Assembly: GCA_025765615.1 (NCBI GenBank)
Contig: JAIVFJ010000078.1
Coordinates: forward strand, 62,001 to 126,000
Length of the DNA stretch: 64,000 nt
Reading direction: 5' to 3'
Source of the DNA: Zopfochytrium polystomum
Lineage: Eukaryota; Chytridiomycota; Chytridiomycetes; Chytridiales; Chytridiaceae
The position numbers and the translations under genes are program-made. Of this stretch, positions 35,526-46,022 are shown in pieces (the stretch's first letter is position 1; the number at the start of each line of letters is the position of its first letter). The notes under the pieces were generated by a model that saw nothing but the letters and a program-made list of their open reading frames with translations, did not search any database and was not told the DNA's origin.

Positions 35526-37652
35526 ATGGCCGCTGGCGTTAGCGCTGCGCCTGAGGCGGTCCTCTCCCGATCCCGCGAAGGACTCCCCTTGCATGGCTCG
35601 CCGACCTCCCCCGCCGTCTCCAACGGCACAACCAATACCGCTTCCAAGCCCAAATCCCGGACGCCGCTCGCTCTGCATTCCTCTGTCGCTGCTTTCGCTG
35701 CGCTGCGCCTCTTGTTGGATCATTCAAATGAGCTCGACTCCTCCTCATCCCGGCACGGACGCCGATTGTCCCGCGGACATCCTTCCACTCAATTGCTCAA
35801 AATGAAATACCGTCGCACCCGGCCCTCATCTGGTGATCACCATGCGCCACTTCATGTGCTGAACTTGTTGGTGACCAGCCGATCGTCCGGATTTGAGGCT
35901 CCGCGCTCCCCTACTACCATTTCACGCACGATCGCCCCTCACTTTACGCCGCCCGCGGCGATCGGCATCATGGACCGCACGCTTAACCACGATAAATCAA
36001 GTCCCGAATTAGGCCCAGACGGTGAGCCGGTCGATCTCACCCCTGGTGTCCTCGCCGGCATAGCAAAGTCGTTTGTCACCCGCTCGTCGTTTGCTCTTGT
36101 TGGGTTCGGCAAGGGCCTGCTCAAATGGTGGTTTCGGGTAAGAGACGACCGAAGGGCCGACTGGATGGAACTGATCACGACTTCTTTGGTTCCTAAAAAT
36201 TAACAAATATTTGGACGCGTAGGTACCGATCAAGCTGTTTCGCCCATCCGTTGTCAATCCGATGCTTGTCTTTAATATGATGGCCGAGGCCGAGGGCAAA
36301 AAGGTGTCCGCCGGATACGTTCGAAATGTCGTGCGGGAGGAAGGGGTAAGCTTGGCCGCGCTTGAAGAGTGCGCATTCGAGAAAGGCTAATTTTGACTTT
36401 TCGGACCACCACGAAAACAACAAACACAACCAGTTTCAACTCATATCGAAGAACATGCTCCCTCTTCTCATATGCAACAGCATTGTCGGCGCAGTGTTGT
36501 TCAACGTTTACACTGCGACTGCAGACCACCTCGAAGCCCTCGCAGCATTTGATTCGTCCACCCCAACTACCGTCTTCCACCACATGTCACAGTTCTCGCA
36601 CCACTTTCATCCATTTTTCGCCGGCGCTGTCGCGGGACTTGCGCAGTCGGTACTCGCGACGCCGTTAGACAATGTCACGCGTCGTGTGAACCCTGAAGTG
36701 ATGGCTGCGCGCCGCGGAGAAGGCATGATAGGGCTTGCAATACGCGCCGTCCGAGAGGCCATGCCGCCGGCGCTGGGGCCATTACCGCGTTGGGTTGGCG
36801 GCAGGCTCAACCGGGAGAGCGTCACGAGAGACCTTATCAACATTGAAGGAAGGCTGAGATTCTTTTGGGAGGGCTGGTGGTTGAACGCTTTCAAGGACAG
36901 TCTCGTGAGTAAAAGTCCTTCCCACAGTGGAGATTTCACACAGATGTCAATCAATCCACCCTACGCTTTCTCCCCCTTGCCTTAACTTAACAGGGATTCG
37001 CTCTGTTTTTCGGCTTCTTTGAAACGACCCGAAAGCACGGGAAACACTTTGTGGTGACGTTACACGAGCAGTATTTTCAGGCCTCGGCCGGGGGCAACAC
37101 CGACAGCGAAGCCAGTCCCGGCGAGAAACCCCGCCGCCCGCTCTTTGTCAGCATCGGGCAGGTCACGGCGGTGATCATCGCCGGCGCGCTTGCCGGTGCC
37201 GGTTACCAGCTGGTCATTTATCCGTTCGACCGGCTGCCGCACCTCGTGCCGGCGGACGCCACGGACGGGCTGGCACCGCCCGGCAGCGTGAAAGGAAAAG
37301 TGGACTGGCCGAAAACGTACGAGATGGCGACGAGCAGAGCGGGACTCAGGATTTTATACCAGGTATCGAAGACTTCTCGTGATTGGCGCTCCTCGACTCT
37401 TGTTTGCGTTTTTTTCTCCTCTCTCTCCTTCTTTCTTCCTTTCTTCCCACCCCTTGTTCTCCTCCTGTGTTTCGTGAAGCCTTTAGTGTGCGTCCTTCTT
37501 TCTAACAACAGCCCACCACCCCCTTTCGCCTCCTGCGTCCCACCCACCAGGGCTTGGGGAGTCAACTTGTTCGAATCGCACCGCCGAGTGCAATTGGTTT
37601 ACTAATTTATGAGATTGCGAACTCTCAGCTGTGGGAAGACGAAGACGTGTAG
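35526..37652 (+). CDS. Divergent mitochondrial-carrier-like membrane protein
   Basis: Five exons (35526-36137, 36223-36345, 36434-36904, 36994-37362, 37551-37652) encode 558 residues, nearly twice a standard 300-residue SLC25 carrier. Family marks are FAGAVAGLAQSVLATPLDNV (P-x-D signature, then RR), GRLRFFWEGWWLNAFKDSLG leading to FALFFGFFE, IAGALAGAGYQLVIYPFDR, and the closing VRIAPPSAIGLLIYE. The first 180 residues are Ser/Thr/Arg-rich and disordered, and the first repeat is poorly conserved. Carriers of this fold exchange metabolites across the mitochondrial inner membrane; the substrate cannot be guessed. The start is the first ATG in a GCCATGG context. Confidence 0.8.
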
Positions 37653-37947
37653 GTTTAGAGCACATACATCGTACGTGAATAAAAACACACGCGCAGACCA
37701 ACCCACCCACCCCAATTGAAAAAGAAAAAACGGCGGGGTTTGTTTGGTAGTGCCCACAGAGACCACCCCAGCAAAGTTCCATTTCTTTCGCTTGCTGAGC
37801 TCCAAAATTTGAAACCCAGCCGGAGGCCACCCACACACACACAAACACAAAACACAATCACGCCAATCAACATTCGGATTATTAGTATATTATATTCTAT
37901 ATACAGCGCAAAATCAGAAAGAGAGAGAGAACCCCAGTCGGCACGCG

Positions 37948-40680
37948 ATGCACTCATCGTCTTCATCGTCCGCCCAGCACCGCCAGCCGCTCCACGCCGC
38001 CGCCCCGCACCACCACCCGTCGTCGCGCTCGCACGCGTCGTCCGCGCTGTCGTCCTCGTCCACCACCTCCATCTCCTCCTCCTCCTCCACCACCTCCACC
38101 AATGCTGCCGCATTCCCCCGCTCCCGCGCCATCGGCACAGCAGCAGCCGCAGCAGCAGCAACAACCGCAGCAACAGCCGGGACCCTGCAGTCGTCGTCGT
38201 CGCACGGGACGGGCCTGCCCCGCGGCGCCACAGCCAGTAGCCATTACCAGCAGCAACACTCCGGCAGCGGCGGCGGCGGCGGCAACGCCGTGTCGGATCT
38301 CGAGGCGCACATGCGCGCGACCAGCATCCGCGACGGCACCGAGAATACGCGGCCGGCTGCGGCGTCGGTGATGAAGGTTTGTTGGTTGACGGAGAGGGGG
38401 ACCGGGGGCAGGGGCGGCTGGGCTGTTATTCCTTTGGAATATATTAGGGGGGAATAGAGATAGCTGGTATCCGTGATACCGTCCAGGCTATCTCTTTTCG
38501 GAATCTGTCCATTTTTCGGACAACGCCCGAATTCTCCAGCAACCGCAACACCACCATTTGCACACCTGCTTTCACCCCTCGCCGCCCCGCCCCGAGAACA
38601 CTCTCCCCTTGCGCATCAATGTATTCCATGGGGCCCTTCAATGACAGTTTTTTCACCCAGACACAGGGACGAACGGTCGCGCCGGGCGCGTCCAGGACAG
38701 GCGGAACGGCGCCGCAGCGGGTGCCGTTCAACCGGTCGGCCGCTCAGAACGCCATACAACCGGGTACCGGGCAGGCAGGGTACCAGAAGACTCTGGGAAC
38801 GTCGTCGGCGACGGCGGTTGCGCGGCCGCATCATGCAGTTTCGGTGGCGGAGGAGGTATGTGGCAGTGGAAGGGGTTTTGGAATGTCGAATATGGGTGTT
38901 GCGTTTTCCTCACCACTTTGCTTCTTTCCATCACCTCGCTTTCGTTTTCTTTTTTTTCAACCGCGCCTGCGGGGGCTTTAATGCTTTTGTGCGCCGACGG
39001 TAGAACAAGGTGCCGGCACAGCCTGCTGCAACTGAGGCAACAGCTCGAACAGCACAACTCCAGCAGAGTGAGAGGCTCGGCGGCCCCGTCGGGTACTGAA
39101 GACTCAATAGCTCTTCGGCTTCTCAACATTTATTAATTTATTTGGTTGTTGTGTGGTTAGGACGGTGGATGCTGCTGGGCGCGGAGGGGAAGCGGCTGAA
39201 GGCGCCGTGGCCGCCATTGGCCCATCGTCTTTGTCCTCGTCTTCATCATCAACCGTTCCGCCAGGCGACGCTGGCGGCAGCGACGTTGCAAAGACGTGGA
39301 CGCTCCGGGACTTTGACGTCGGGCGTCCGCTGGGGCGCGGCAAGTTTGGCCGCGTATACCTTGGCCGGGAGAAGAAGCAGGGATACGTGGTAGCGCTCAA
39401 GATTCTGTTTAAAGAGGAGCTGGCCAAGTCGCACGTTGAGAAGCAGCTCCGGCGGGAGGTGGAGATCCAGACGCACCTCAGGTGACGTGGACAACTTGTC
39501 ATTTTGAACTTGAAAGGAGCTTCTGATTCTCCTCGTGTGCGGTATGGCTGCCTGCTGCTGGGCGACCTTATACATTATAGGCATCCGAATATCTTGCGAC
39601 TCTACGGATATTTTTACGACCAGAAGCGCGTTTACTTGATCCTCGAGTACGCTGCCCAGGGCGAAATGTACAAGCACCTTCGAAAAGCTGGAAGATTCTC
39701 CGAGGACGTTGCCGCAAAGGTAAGTTCACATGTTTGAAAGGGAGGATGGAAGGACCCGCCTGAATCAATGGTCTCCCGCGTCTTGGTCAGTACATTGCGC
39801 AAATGGCCAACGCCCTCTCGTATCTCCACTTTAAAAATGTTATTCACCGCGATATCAAGCCTGGTAACCGATTCTTGTTTGCCCAAGAGCGCCATTCGTC
39901 ATGCTTATTTTTTCCACATTGCAGAAAACTTGCTTGTAGGGAAGAAGGGAGAACTAAAGATTTCAGACTTTGGCTGGTCAATTCACGCTCCAAATGCCAG
40001 GTGGGGGGTGGGGTTCATTCATTTTAAACCCGCGAGTTTAAACATCCACGTTTTCACTGACGCTATACAATATTCTTCTAAAGGCGGCAGACTCTTTGTG
40101 GAACCCTCGATTATCTTCCCCCAGAGATGGTGGAAGGGAAGGAGCATACGGAAAAGGTTGATTTGTGGTCGCTCGGTGTACTGTGCTTTGAGTTTTTGGT
40201 TGGTGTTCCCCCGTTTGAGGACCGCGGCTCGTCGTCCTCGAAGGGAACCTACAGCCGCATCTCGGCCGTGGACCTCAAGTTTCCCAATTACGTTTCCGAA
40301 GATGCGCAAGACTTGATTCGAAAGGTTTGCACCTTAACCGGGACGCTTTGTCCATTTGTTGTTTGCATCGTTGTCTCTTCTTTTTTTTTGCAACGACATT
40401 TGCGCTGATTTCGCACGCACTATAGCTTCTTCAGTACAGCCCCAACGATCGATTGCCGTTGCGAGACGTTCTCCGTCATCGTTGGATCGTCAAGTACACG
40501 GGAGAGACCCCTCTGCCGCGTCACATTACTCTTCAGCAACAGCAGCACCAGCAGACGCAAGAAGAGCAGCGGCAGCAGCAGCAGCAGGCCAATTCTGCAC
40601 CCCATCGACAGAGACCGCCGCTGCCTCATACCACGGCTGCTGCTCCTGGTGCTGTTGGAGTGCAGCACCCGCACAAGTGA
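37948..40680 (+). CDS. AURK: Aurora-family serine/threonine kinase
   Basis: Nine exons (37948-38376, 38487-38855, 39004-39092, 39161-39481, 39581-39719, 39791-39863, 39925-40000, 40084-40324, 40426-40680) keep frame for 663 residues. After a long Ser/Ala/His-rich disordered N-terminus (about 340 residues) comes the kinase: glycine loop [38 protein letters not shown], and the Aurora-specific activation loop [19 protein letters not shown], then [16 protein letters not shown]. Aurora kinases drive spindle assembly and chromosome segregation; the loop threonine is the autophosphorylation site. The C-terminal tail is Gln-rich ([19 protein letters not shown]). Aurora A versus B class is undecided. 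The first two exons are supported by frame only. Confidence 0.9.
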
Positions 40681-40832
40681 CTTGAAAGCGCTCGATAGCC
40701 TTGCTCGCGAGGACCTCCACTTTCAGCTTGCTTTTTTTCTTGAATATCTGTTGAACTCCGTTTTCCGCAAAACAACCAACAAGCATTTAAAAGGAAAAAG
40801 AAAAGTTAGTTGAGAGAGAGAAACGAGTGGCC

Positions 40833-41120
40833 ATGGAAAACGTCTTCAATCAGCTGGAATGGCAAAAGCTTGAAGATGAGAAACTGTTTGAAGTTCAATC
40901 CTCGGCTCTTTGGGGTCAACAACGGCCAGTAATGCGGTGAAGTCAAATCTTGCTGAGCGATTATAAACGTTCGATTCCAGTCGCTCTTTACAATACCTTA
41001 ATATTCAGAGAATCACCGAAAGTGTGTCCTGCTTGCAATAACATGCACTCACGGTTTTTCATTTTAAGGTTCGCCCCAGTCAACACCAAAACCAGCGAGG
41101 CGGAGCAATTGTCAGTGTGA
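40833..41120 (+). CDS. Possible 52-residue two-exon protein
   Basis: An ATG in a good context (GGCCATGG) opens a 34-codon exon (40833-40936) with donor GTGAAG. A pyrimidine-rich acceptor at 41068 leads to a second exon (41069-41120) and a TGA in frame. The peptide starts MENVFNQLEWQKLEDEK and ends TKTSEAEQLSV, charged and probably helical. It follows Aurora by 150 bp. I do not recognise it; chance cannot be excluded at this size. Confidence 0.35.
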
Positions 41121-41688
41121 AGGCTTACGCTGAAGTGAAATCTGCAAGACAGAATTCAACGTAAGGTTAACATGCACCCTCCTGCGAGACCCATGGTGGT
41201 CCCAAAGGGAAGATTGTGCAAGTGCGATCCAGCACAAGCTTAACCAGTAGTGTTCAAAGAAAGTGTGCTTGGGCCTTAACCAGACTAGCTCAGAGCTAAC
41301 AGACAGACCTGACTGTAAAGCTAAATTATCAAAAGTATCAAGTGTTTCCTCCCTTCGTTGAATGAGAGTTTCCCTCTTCTGACTGAACTCATTGCCCCTT
41401 TTACAAATTTGGAAAACGCCAGACATTTCAGTGATACGAATTGTCAGAGGACACACTCTTTTCTTTGTGCAACTACGTTTTTCACCGTATTACCAAATGT
41501 CCTCCACATTCAAATCAATGTGTATTGGTTTATTTTTCTAATACTTGCTAGTGAGTTTTCCCGATTTTTTTGGTTGAGTTTTTCTTTTCCTCCAGTTTTA
41601 TTCAGGTGGACGTTTTCTTGCATGGGTTTCCAACAGAATTCCCAATTGTTAATAAAAATACCGAAAGGGTACCATTATTTCCACTCAC

Positions 41689-42390
41689 TGTTTCTGTACT
41701 TCCACTGCAAATCAGATCCGAAAATAGCTGCTCCCACTGGGCCAAGGACCGCATCCAACATGCGAGTAATTCTGGCTCCGTCAGGTCCATGTATAATGCC
41801 CGCTAAGCTAGTCGCTTTGACACGGGAATTGGCTATAAAGACAGTAGCTGCCAGGCTGTACTTGATTCCCTTCATTTAACAGAACAGTACCTTACTCTGC
41901 AACGCATCAGCGGAGGCAGTCTCATTCTGATATGCGCCGGACTCGATCACTGCCTTGTCAGCAGATGGCATGTAGATCAGAGAATCAAGAGACTGCAATT
42001 GAGCATACGTCGGGAGCTGAGTCAAGAGTGCATTGGCCTTCACTAGGCTCTCAGTCAATCCAGGCTGTGCAAGGCTACTGTTGTCATTGGGTAGAGCACA
42101 AACAGTGGGGATGAATGGTTGAATGTAGACTGAATGTATGATGCTGGTGCAATAGCAGGAGCGTATATCCCTGCACCTGAGTCATAAGTAGCACCAGCGC
42201 AATAGTGAGTGAACTGAAAGAATTGCCTGAACATATCACCAGCAAGGCAATCACTGGGCTTAGCTCCTGCTGTCTTAAACGAGCCGAAGTCTAGTTTCAG
42301 TCCATCAGATGTAGACTGGCATAGGTTAACCCCAGCCACAATCAAGCTTGACAAGGAGGTTTTTATATGATTGATTATGGACATGATCAT
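41689..42390 (-). CDS. Unrecognised coding region, frame-broken or with tiny introns
   Basis: Three protein-like open stretches follow each other on the minus strand: from an ATG at 42390 (SIINHIKTSLSSLIVAG ... FQFTHYCAGATYDS), then a different frame (TVCALPNDNSSLAQ ... LQSLDSLIYMPSADKAV, to 41876), then a third (SLAATVFIANSRVKATSLAG ... LGPVGAAIFGSDLQW) ending at a consensus donor GTGAGT at 41688. Frame changes would need very short introns of about 30-45 nt or are disabling mutations. Composition is balanced and unlike the GC-rich host genes. I do not recognise the family; a mobile-element or viral-derived gene is possible but unproven. A TATA box and heat-shock elements lie just upstream. 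Confidence 0.4.
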
Positions 42391-42554
42391 GATTGACAAC
42401 TCGGCCGTCCCACGACGCTGAAAGCAAATCTGAAGACATCGCAGAGTGTCAGGAACAGGGCAGGACAGGACAAGGCAGACAAGGAACTGAGAGGAGTGAT
42501 GATTGTATTGGAAACAATAATTCACTTGAGGGATGGGACAGGTCCCCCATCCCC

Positions 42555-42721
42555 CTTTTATACCTTTTGAGAGTCTTCCTTGTCAAGACTCAAAGAAAGT
42601 TCCAGAAAGAGTAATTAGTAATACAATAATACCAATGATACCAATGACAACAAGACAAGTCAGGAAAGGAAGGTTCCAGAAGGTTCCACAAGGTTCCATG
42701 AAGGAATGGACTAGAAGGTTC
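42555..42721 (-). promoter_or_regulatory. TATA box plus clustered heat-shock elements
   Basis: On the minus strand TATAAAAG lies at 42562-42555. Upstream are a perfect three-unit heat-shock element GAAAGTTCCAGAA (42595-42607) and a four-unit element GAAGGTTCCAGAAGGTTC (42669-42686). Further units are TTC-GAA at 42694-42702 and GAAGGTTC at 42714-42721. The nGAAnnTTCn spacing is exact. Distance from TATA predicts a start near 42525-42530, about 140 nt before the ATG of the unknown coding region. Binding of HSF is inferred from the consensus. Confidence 0.65.
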
Positions 42722-45052
42722 CAGAGGTTTCCAGAGGGTGATTCATAACACAGAGCCAATACCAACCGTTGAAAGAGCGAAACAGAAGGTATGAGATTCC
42801 TAATCTCATGGGCCATTGAGCTGTTGAGGTCTCTTAAAAGCTCTTGGCTACTTCATTGGTTTTACCTACACAAATAGTGGGCCCCGTCAATTGCAAACAA
42901 TCCCCCTATTCTTATTTTTGGATATTTATTCTTCCAAATAAAACTAACTCAGTGCTGATACCCTGCATCAAAAAGAGCATCCTGTGTTCCTTGTGCTAAA
43001 CGGGCCTAATCACAAGGGACACACCCTTTATTTCTTCTTATGTATTCTCATTTTTACGCATTTTCTCTTATTTTCCCTTTTCCGCACCTTTCAAGCACCT
43101 GTCCCTGCATTGATGTGGCCTCCCAGCTCTCAAATACAGCCCATCTAAAATTTGAGGTAGGAGAGACTGGGTGGAGGGAGGTGTGGCTGAACGTGATTCA
43201 TTCTTACAAATTGTTCCATTCTTTCATTTTCTCCTTTTTACTATCGTTTGTCATTTTTTTCATTTCCTCTTCCATCTTTCTTTCCTTCTCTGGTTTCCTA
43301 TAAATACTACGCCCTCTCCCCCTTCTTCTCTTCACCAGTAACTCTCAACTCAAAACAATCAATTAGACTTCCCCTTGGGCAGCCCCCTGTTTGACTAGTT
43401 GCCTCCCCCATTTCCCCTTTTCAGGGTGTTGCATAGGTGAGTGCCTCGCCAAAAGACCATGTGTCTGGTGGATACGAGACCTTCGCTGGCAAAGAGTAGA
43501 GTGGGCCAAGCAGGGAAGATGGAGTCCTCTTTTGGTGTAGGAGATCCCCCTGGCAAGTGCAGAATCAGCCAAGCAGGGTGGATTAGAAGTCCTCTTTGGC
43601 CAGAGCCCCCAGACCAAGCAAGCAGAGGTAGCATTCCCTCAGGCAAGTGCAAAGAGTGTGTGAAGGCCAAGTTGGGTTGGGTGTACTGAGATGAGAACTT
43701 AGAGATACCAGAGCAGAGCGGGCCAAGCTTTCTTTGTTACTTACAGTAATCTGCCATTGCACCCCTCTTTTGAGCACAACTTCGTCATCGGGCTCTCTCT
43801 TCTTTAAGACAAGTCTGTCTGATCTTCCACATCAAGTTGGTATGTCAGATACCATCCTGTCCTGCATGGGCAGTCCAGGGCTTAGCCCTGTCATCTCATG
43901 GCTATGGCATCCATGATTCATTCATGTGGAGGCTTGTCTCTCTTTGTCTCTCCATGGCTGTTATGGCACTCATGGGTCGACAATGACTCATGACAGTTAT
44001 TGATTGGTATATCTGTGCTTTCAGAGTTTATGTAGAGAGTAGTAATAACACCAACACCAGGGTACTGGCCCTTAGAACCAGGAGTTCCTCATCCTTGATG
44101 ACTTGTCCTTCCCCACTTATCCACTAGACCATGGGATGAGCCTTCAGAGATGTATCATAGAGGCAGATCGGCGCTTTGATCGGGCAAACTGAGTTCGAGC
44201 ATGCACTGCAAGGTAAGCGAGGCATGGTGTGTGGCTCCACCTTCAGTATACGCAGTATGACCAATGCACGTGGTGTTGCTGTGCCAGTGTGGGACATGAA
44301 GTCCAACGAGATCAGAGCGCCTAGCAGATGGCTTGCACGGATGAAGGTACCGATTTGTGTGACAGATGGTGAGCTGCTGTCGCCATCACGACGTTCTCGG
44401 TATAAGGAGAGCCGCACGGCCTACGCCGATGCCTCCAACATCCCAACGCCGCCGCCGCCACAAGCGTCGCGACGGGTCGCTGCAAAGTGAGGTGTAATGC
44501 GGATGGAGGCGGGCGTCAAGACAGAGCAACGGCGAATGGAACGGCACAGTAGATACATACAACTGGATCCGCAGTAACGTCCACCTCATCATGATGTGCC
44601 GTTCAAACTTGCTAAAACAAGACGAAGCCGCAGCAGCAGTCGCCAGTTGGGCTCCTCCCCGCCCTCGCGACCGCCACCCTCACTCGCCGTCAGCTCCACC
44701 GTCGACCAAATAATGCCGACGTGCTCAACACCACCGGCGACATCGAGTACGTGGGGAAGGCTAGAAGGCCTGGCGGACACAAGGCAGCACCGCCAAAGTT
44801 TGTTTGGAGAGCAGAGGACGACAATAAGCCCATCAGGTCTCGGCAAAAATGTTTGGCAGTCGTCGAGGCCAATCGAGGCCGCTGCTGCCTGGCGGAGCAT
44901 TTCTGCTGATCCTGGTGTCTTTGTCAAGCGTGATTGTGGCTGAAATACGGAAACAGGGAGTGGAAATAATGGCGCCCATACCGAAACCTACATGCTAAAT
45001 ACTTTTTGGAATATTAGTCCTGCTCTCTTGCGTAGATTGGCAAAGGAGAAAA

Positions 45053-45403
45053 TGTTTGGCACAGCTGACTGGTTAGCAGCAAGAGGCACAAGACAGACCC
45101 AAACCTTTTGTGACCATCAGTTATCGTTCTCACAGTGCCCATGGGAGAGCAAGCCACTGCCAATGCAGACCCAGGTGCTGGCTTGTACTGTTGACAAATA
45201 CTTCAAGAATTAAGTGGAACAGAAACCCAGTGTAACAGTTTTCCTCCTCCTCTGCTCAAGTAGATAATATAGGAGAGGGTTTTACCCCGTGCCAGTCATG
45301 CTTGACTAGCAACTATTCTAGCGTCCATATCATCATTATGTATCAGTTACTCATTACAGAGTTTTTCTCTTTCTCTCAAAGTTGGGGAGAAGGACCACCC
45401 ACA
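45053..45403. repeat. Dispersed repeat, copy B
   Basis: Same orientation and length as the copy at 2801-3152, with about 40 scattered differences and small indels. Similarity stops abruptly at CCACCCACA on the right side in both. Confidence 0.85.
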
Positions 45404-45987
45404 AGAATTCATCTCCACTTCATTCACTCCTTCCACTCACTCACTCTCAGTAGACTGTTTACAGAAAAAAGGCGAAAGCATACTTCTGTTTCTCCATACA
45501 AACTGACTGGACCCACAAGAAGCTCACAAATACAACGATCTGCCACGCTGGTGATAGCGAAAATGTGTTGGAGCAAAGTGATCGTCAGTATTCTTATACA
45601 TCAGCAGCTTGAATTCCACAGGGTCAGCGCAAAAAATGGGTTGTGTACTTTCCAAAATTCCTTGTCAAACCTGATTATCTCCAGATGAAAGGTTGACACT
45701 GCAAAGATTTTCGGATGCAAGGACAGAGGAACCAAATTCCAAACACTCTGGACGGACTCCTGAATCTCCTAGCAATGTCATTGATTTGCTTCAGACTTTT
45801 GAGGGCTGAAAGTCGTCGTGATTGAATCGTCGTGATTGAATGCTTCTTCTGATTGGCCAGAGATCGCATTTTGAAGAAGGGGCGATCGATTTGAAATGGG
45901 AAGGAAATGAAAGAAAAAACCACACAAAACGATCAAAAATAAAGAAGAAAAGAAAGAAAAGAAGACAGAAAGAAAAAAAAAATCAAT

Positions 45988-45989
45988 CC

Positions 45990-46020
<31 letters not shown>
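45988..46020. repeat. AATC tandem repeat at the start codon
   Basis: About seven AATC units end immediately before the pyrophosphatase ATG, so they lie in its 5' leader. Confidence 0.9.

Positions 46021-46022
<2 letters not shown>

Larger units (their letters stand above)
42722..46020. other. Gene desert, 3.3 kb
   Basis: No exon supported on either strand. Contains repeat copy B (45053-45403) and an AATC tandem run abutting the pyrophosphatase ATG. GC content is lower than in genes. Confidence 0.6.
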
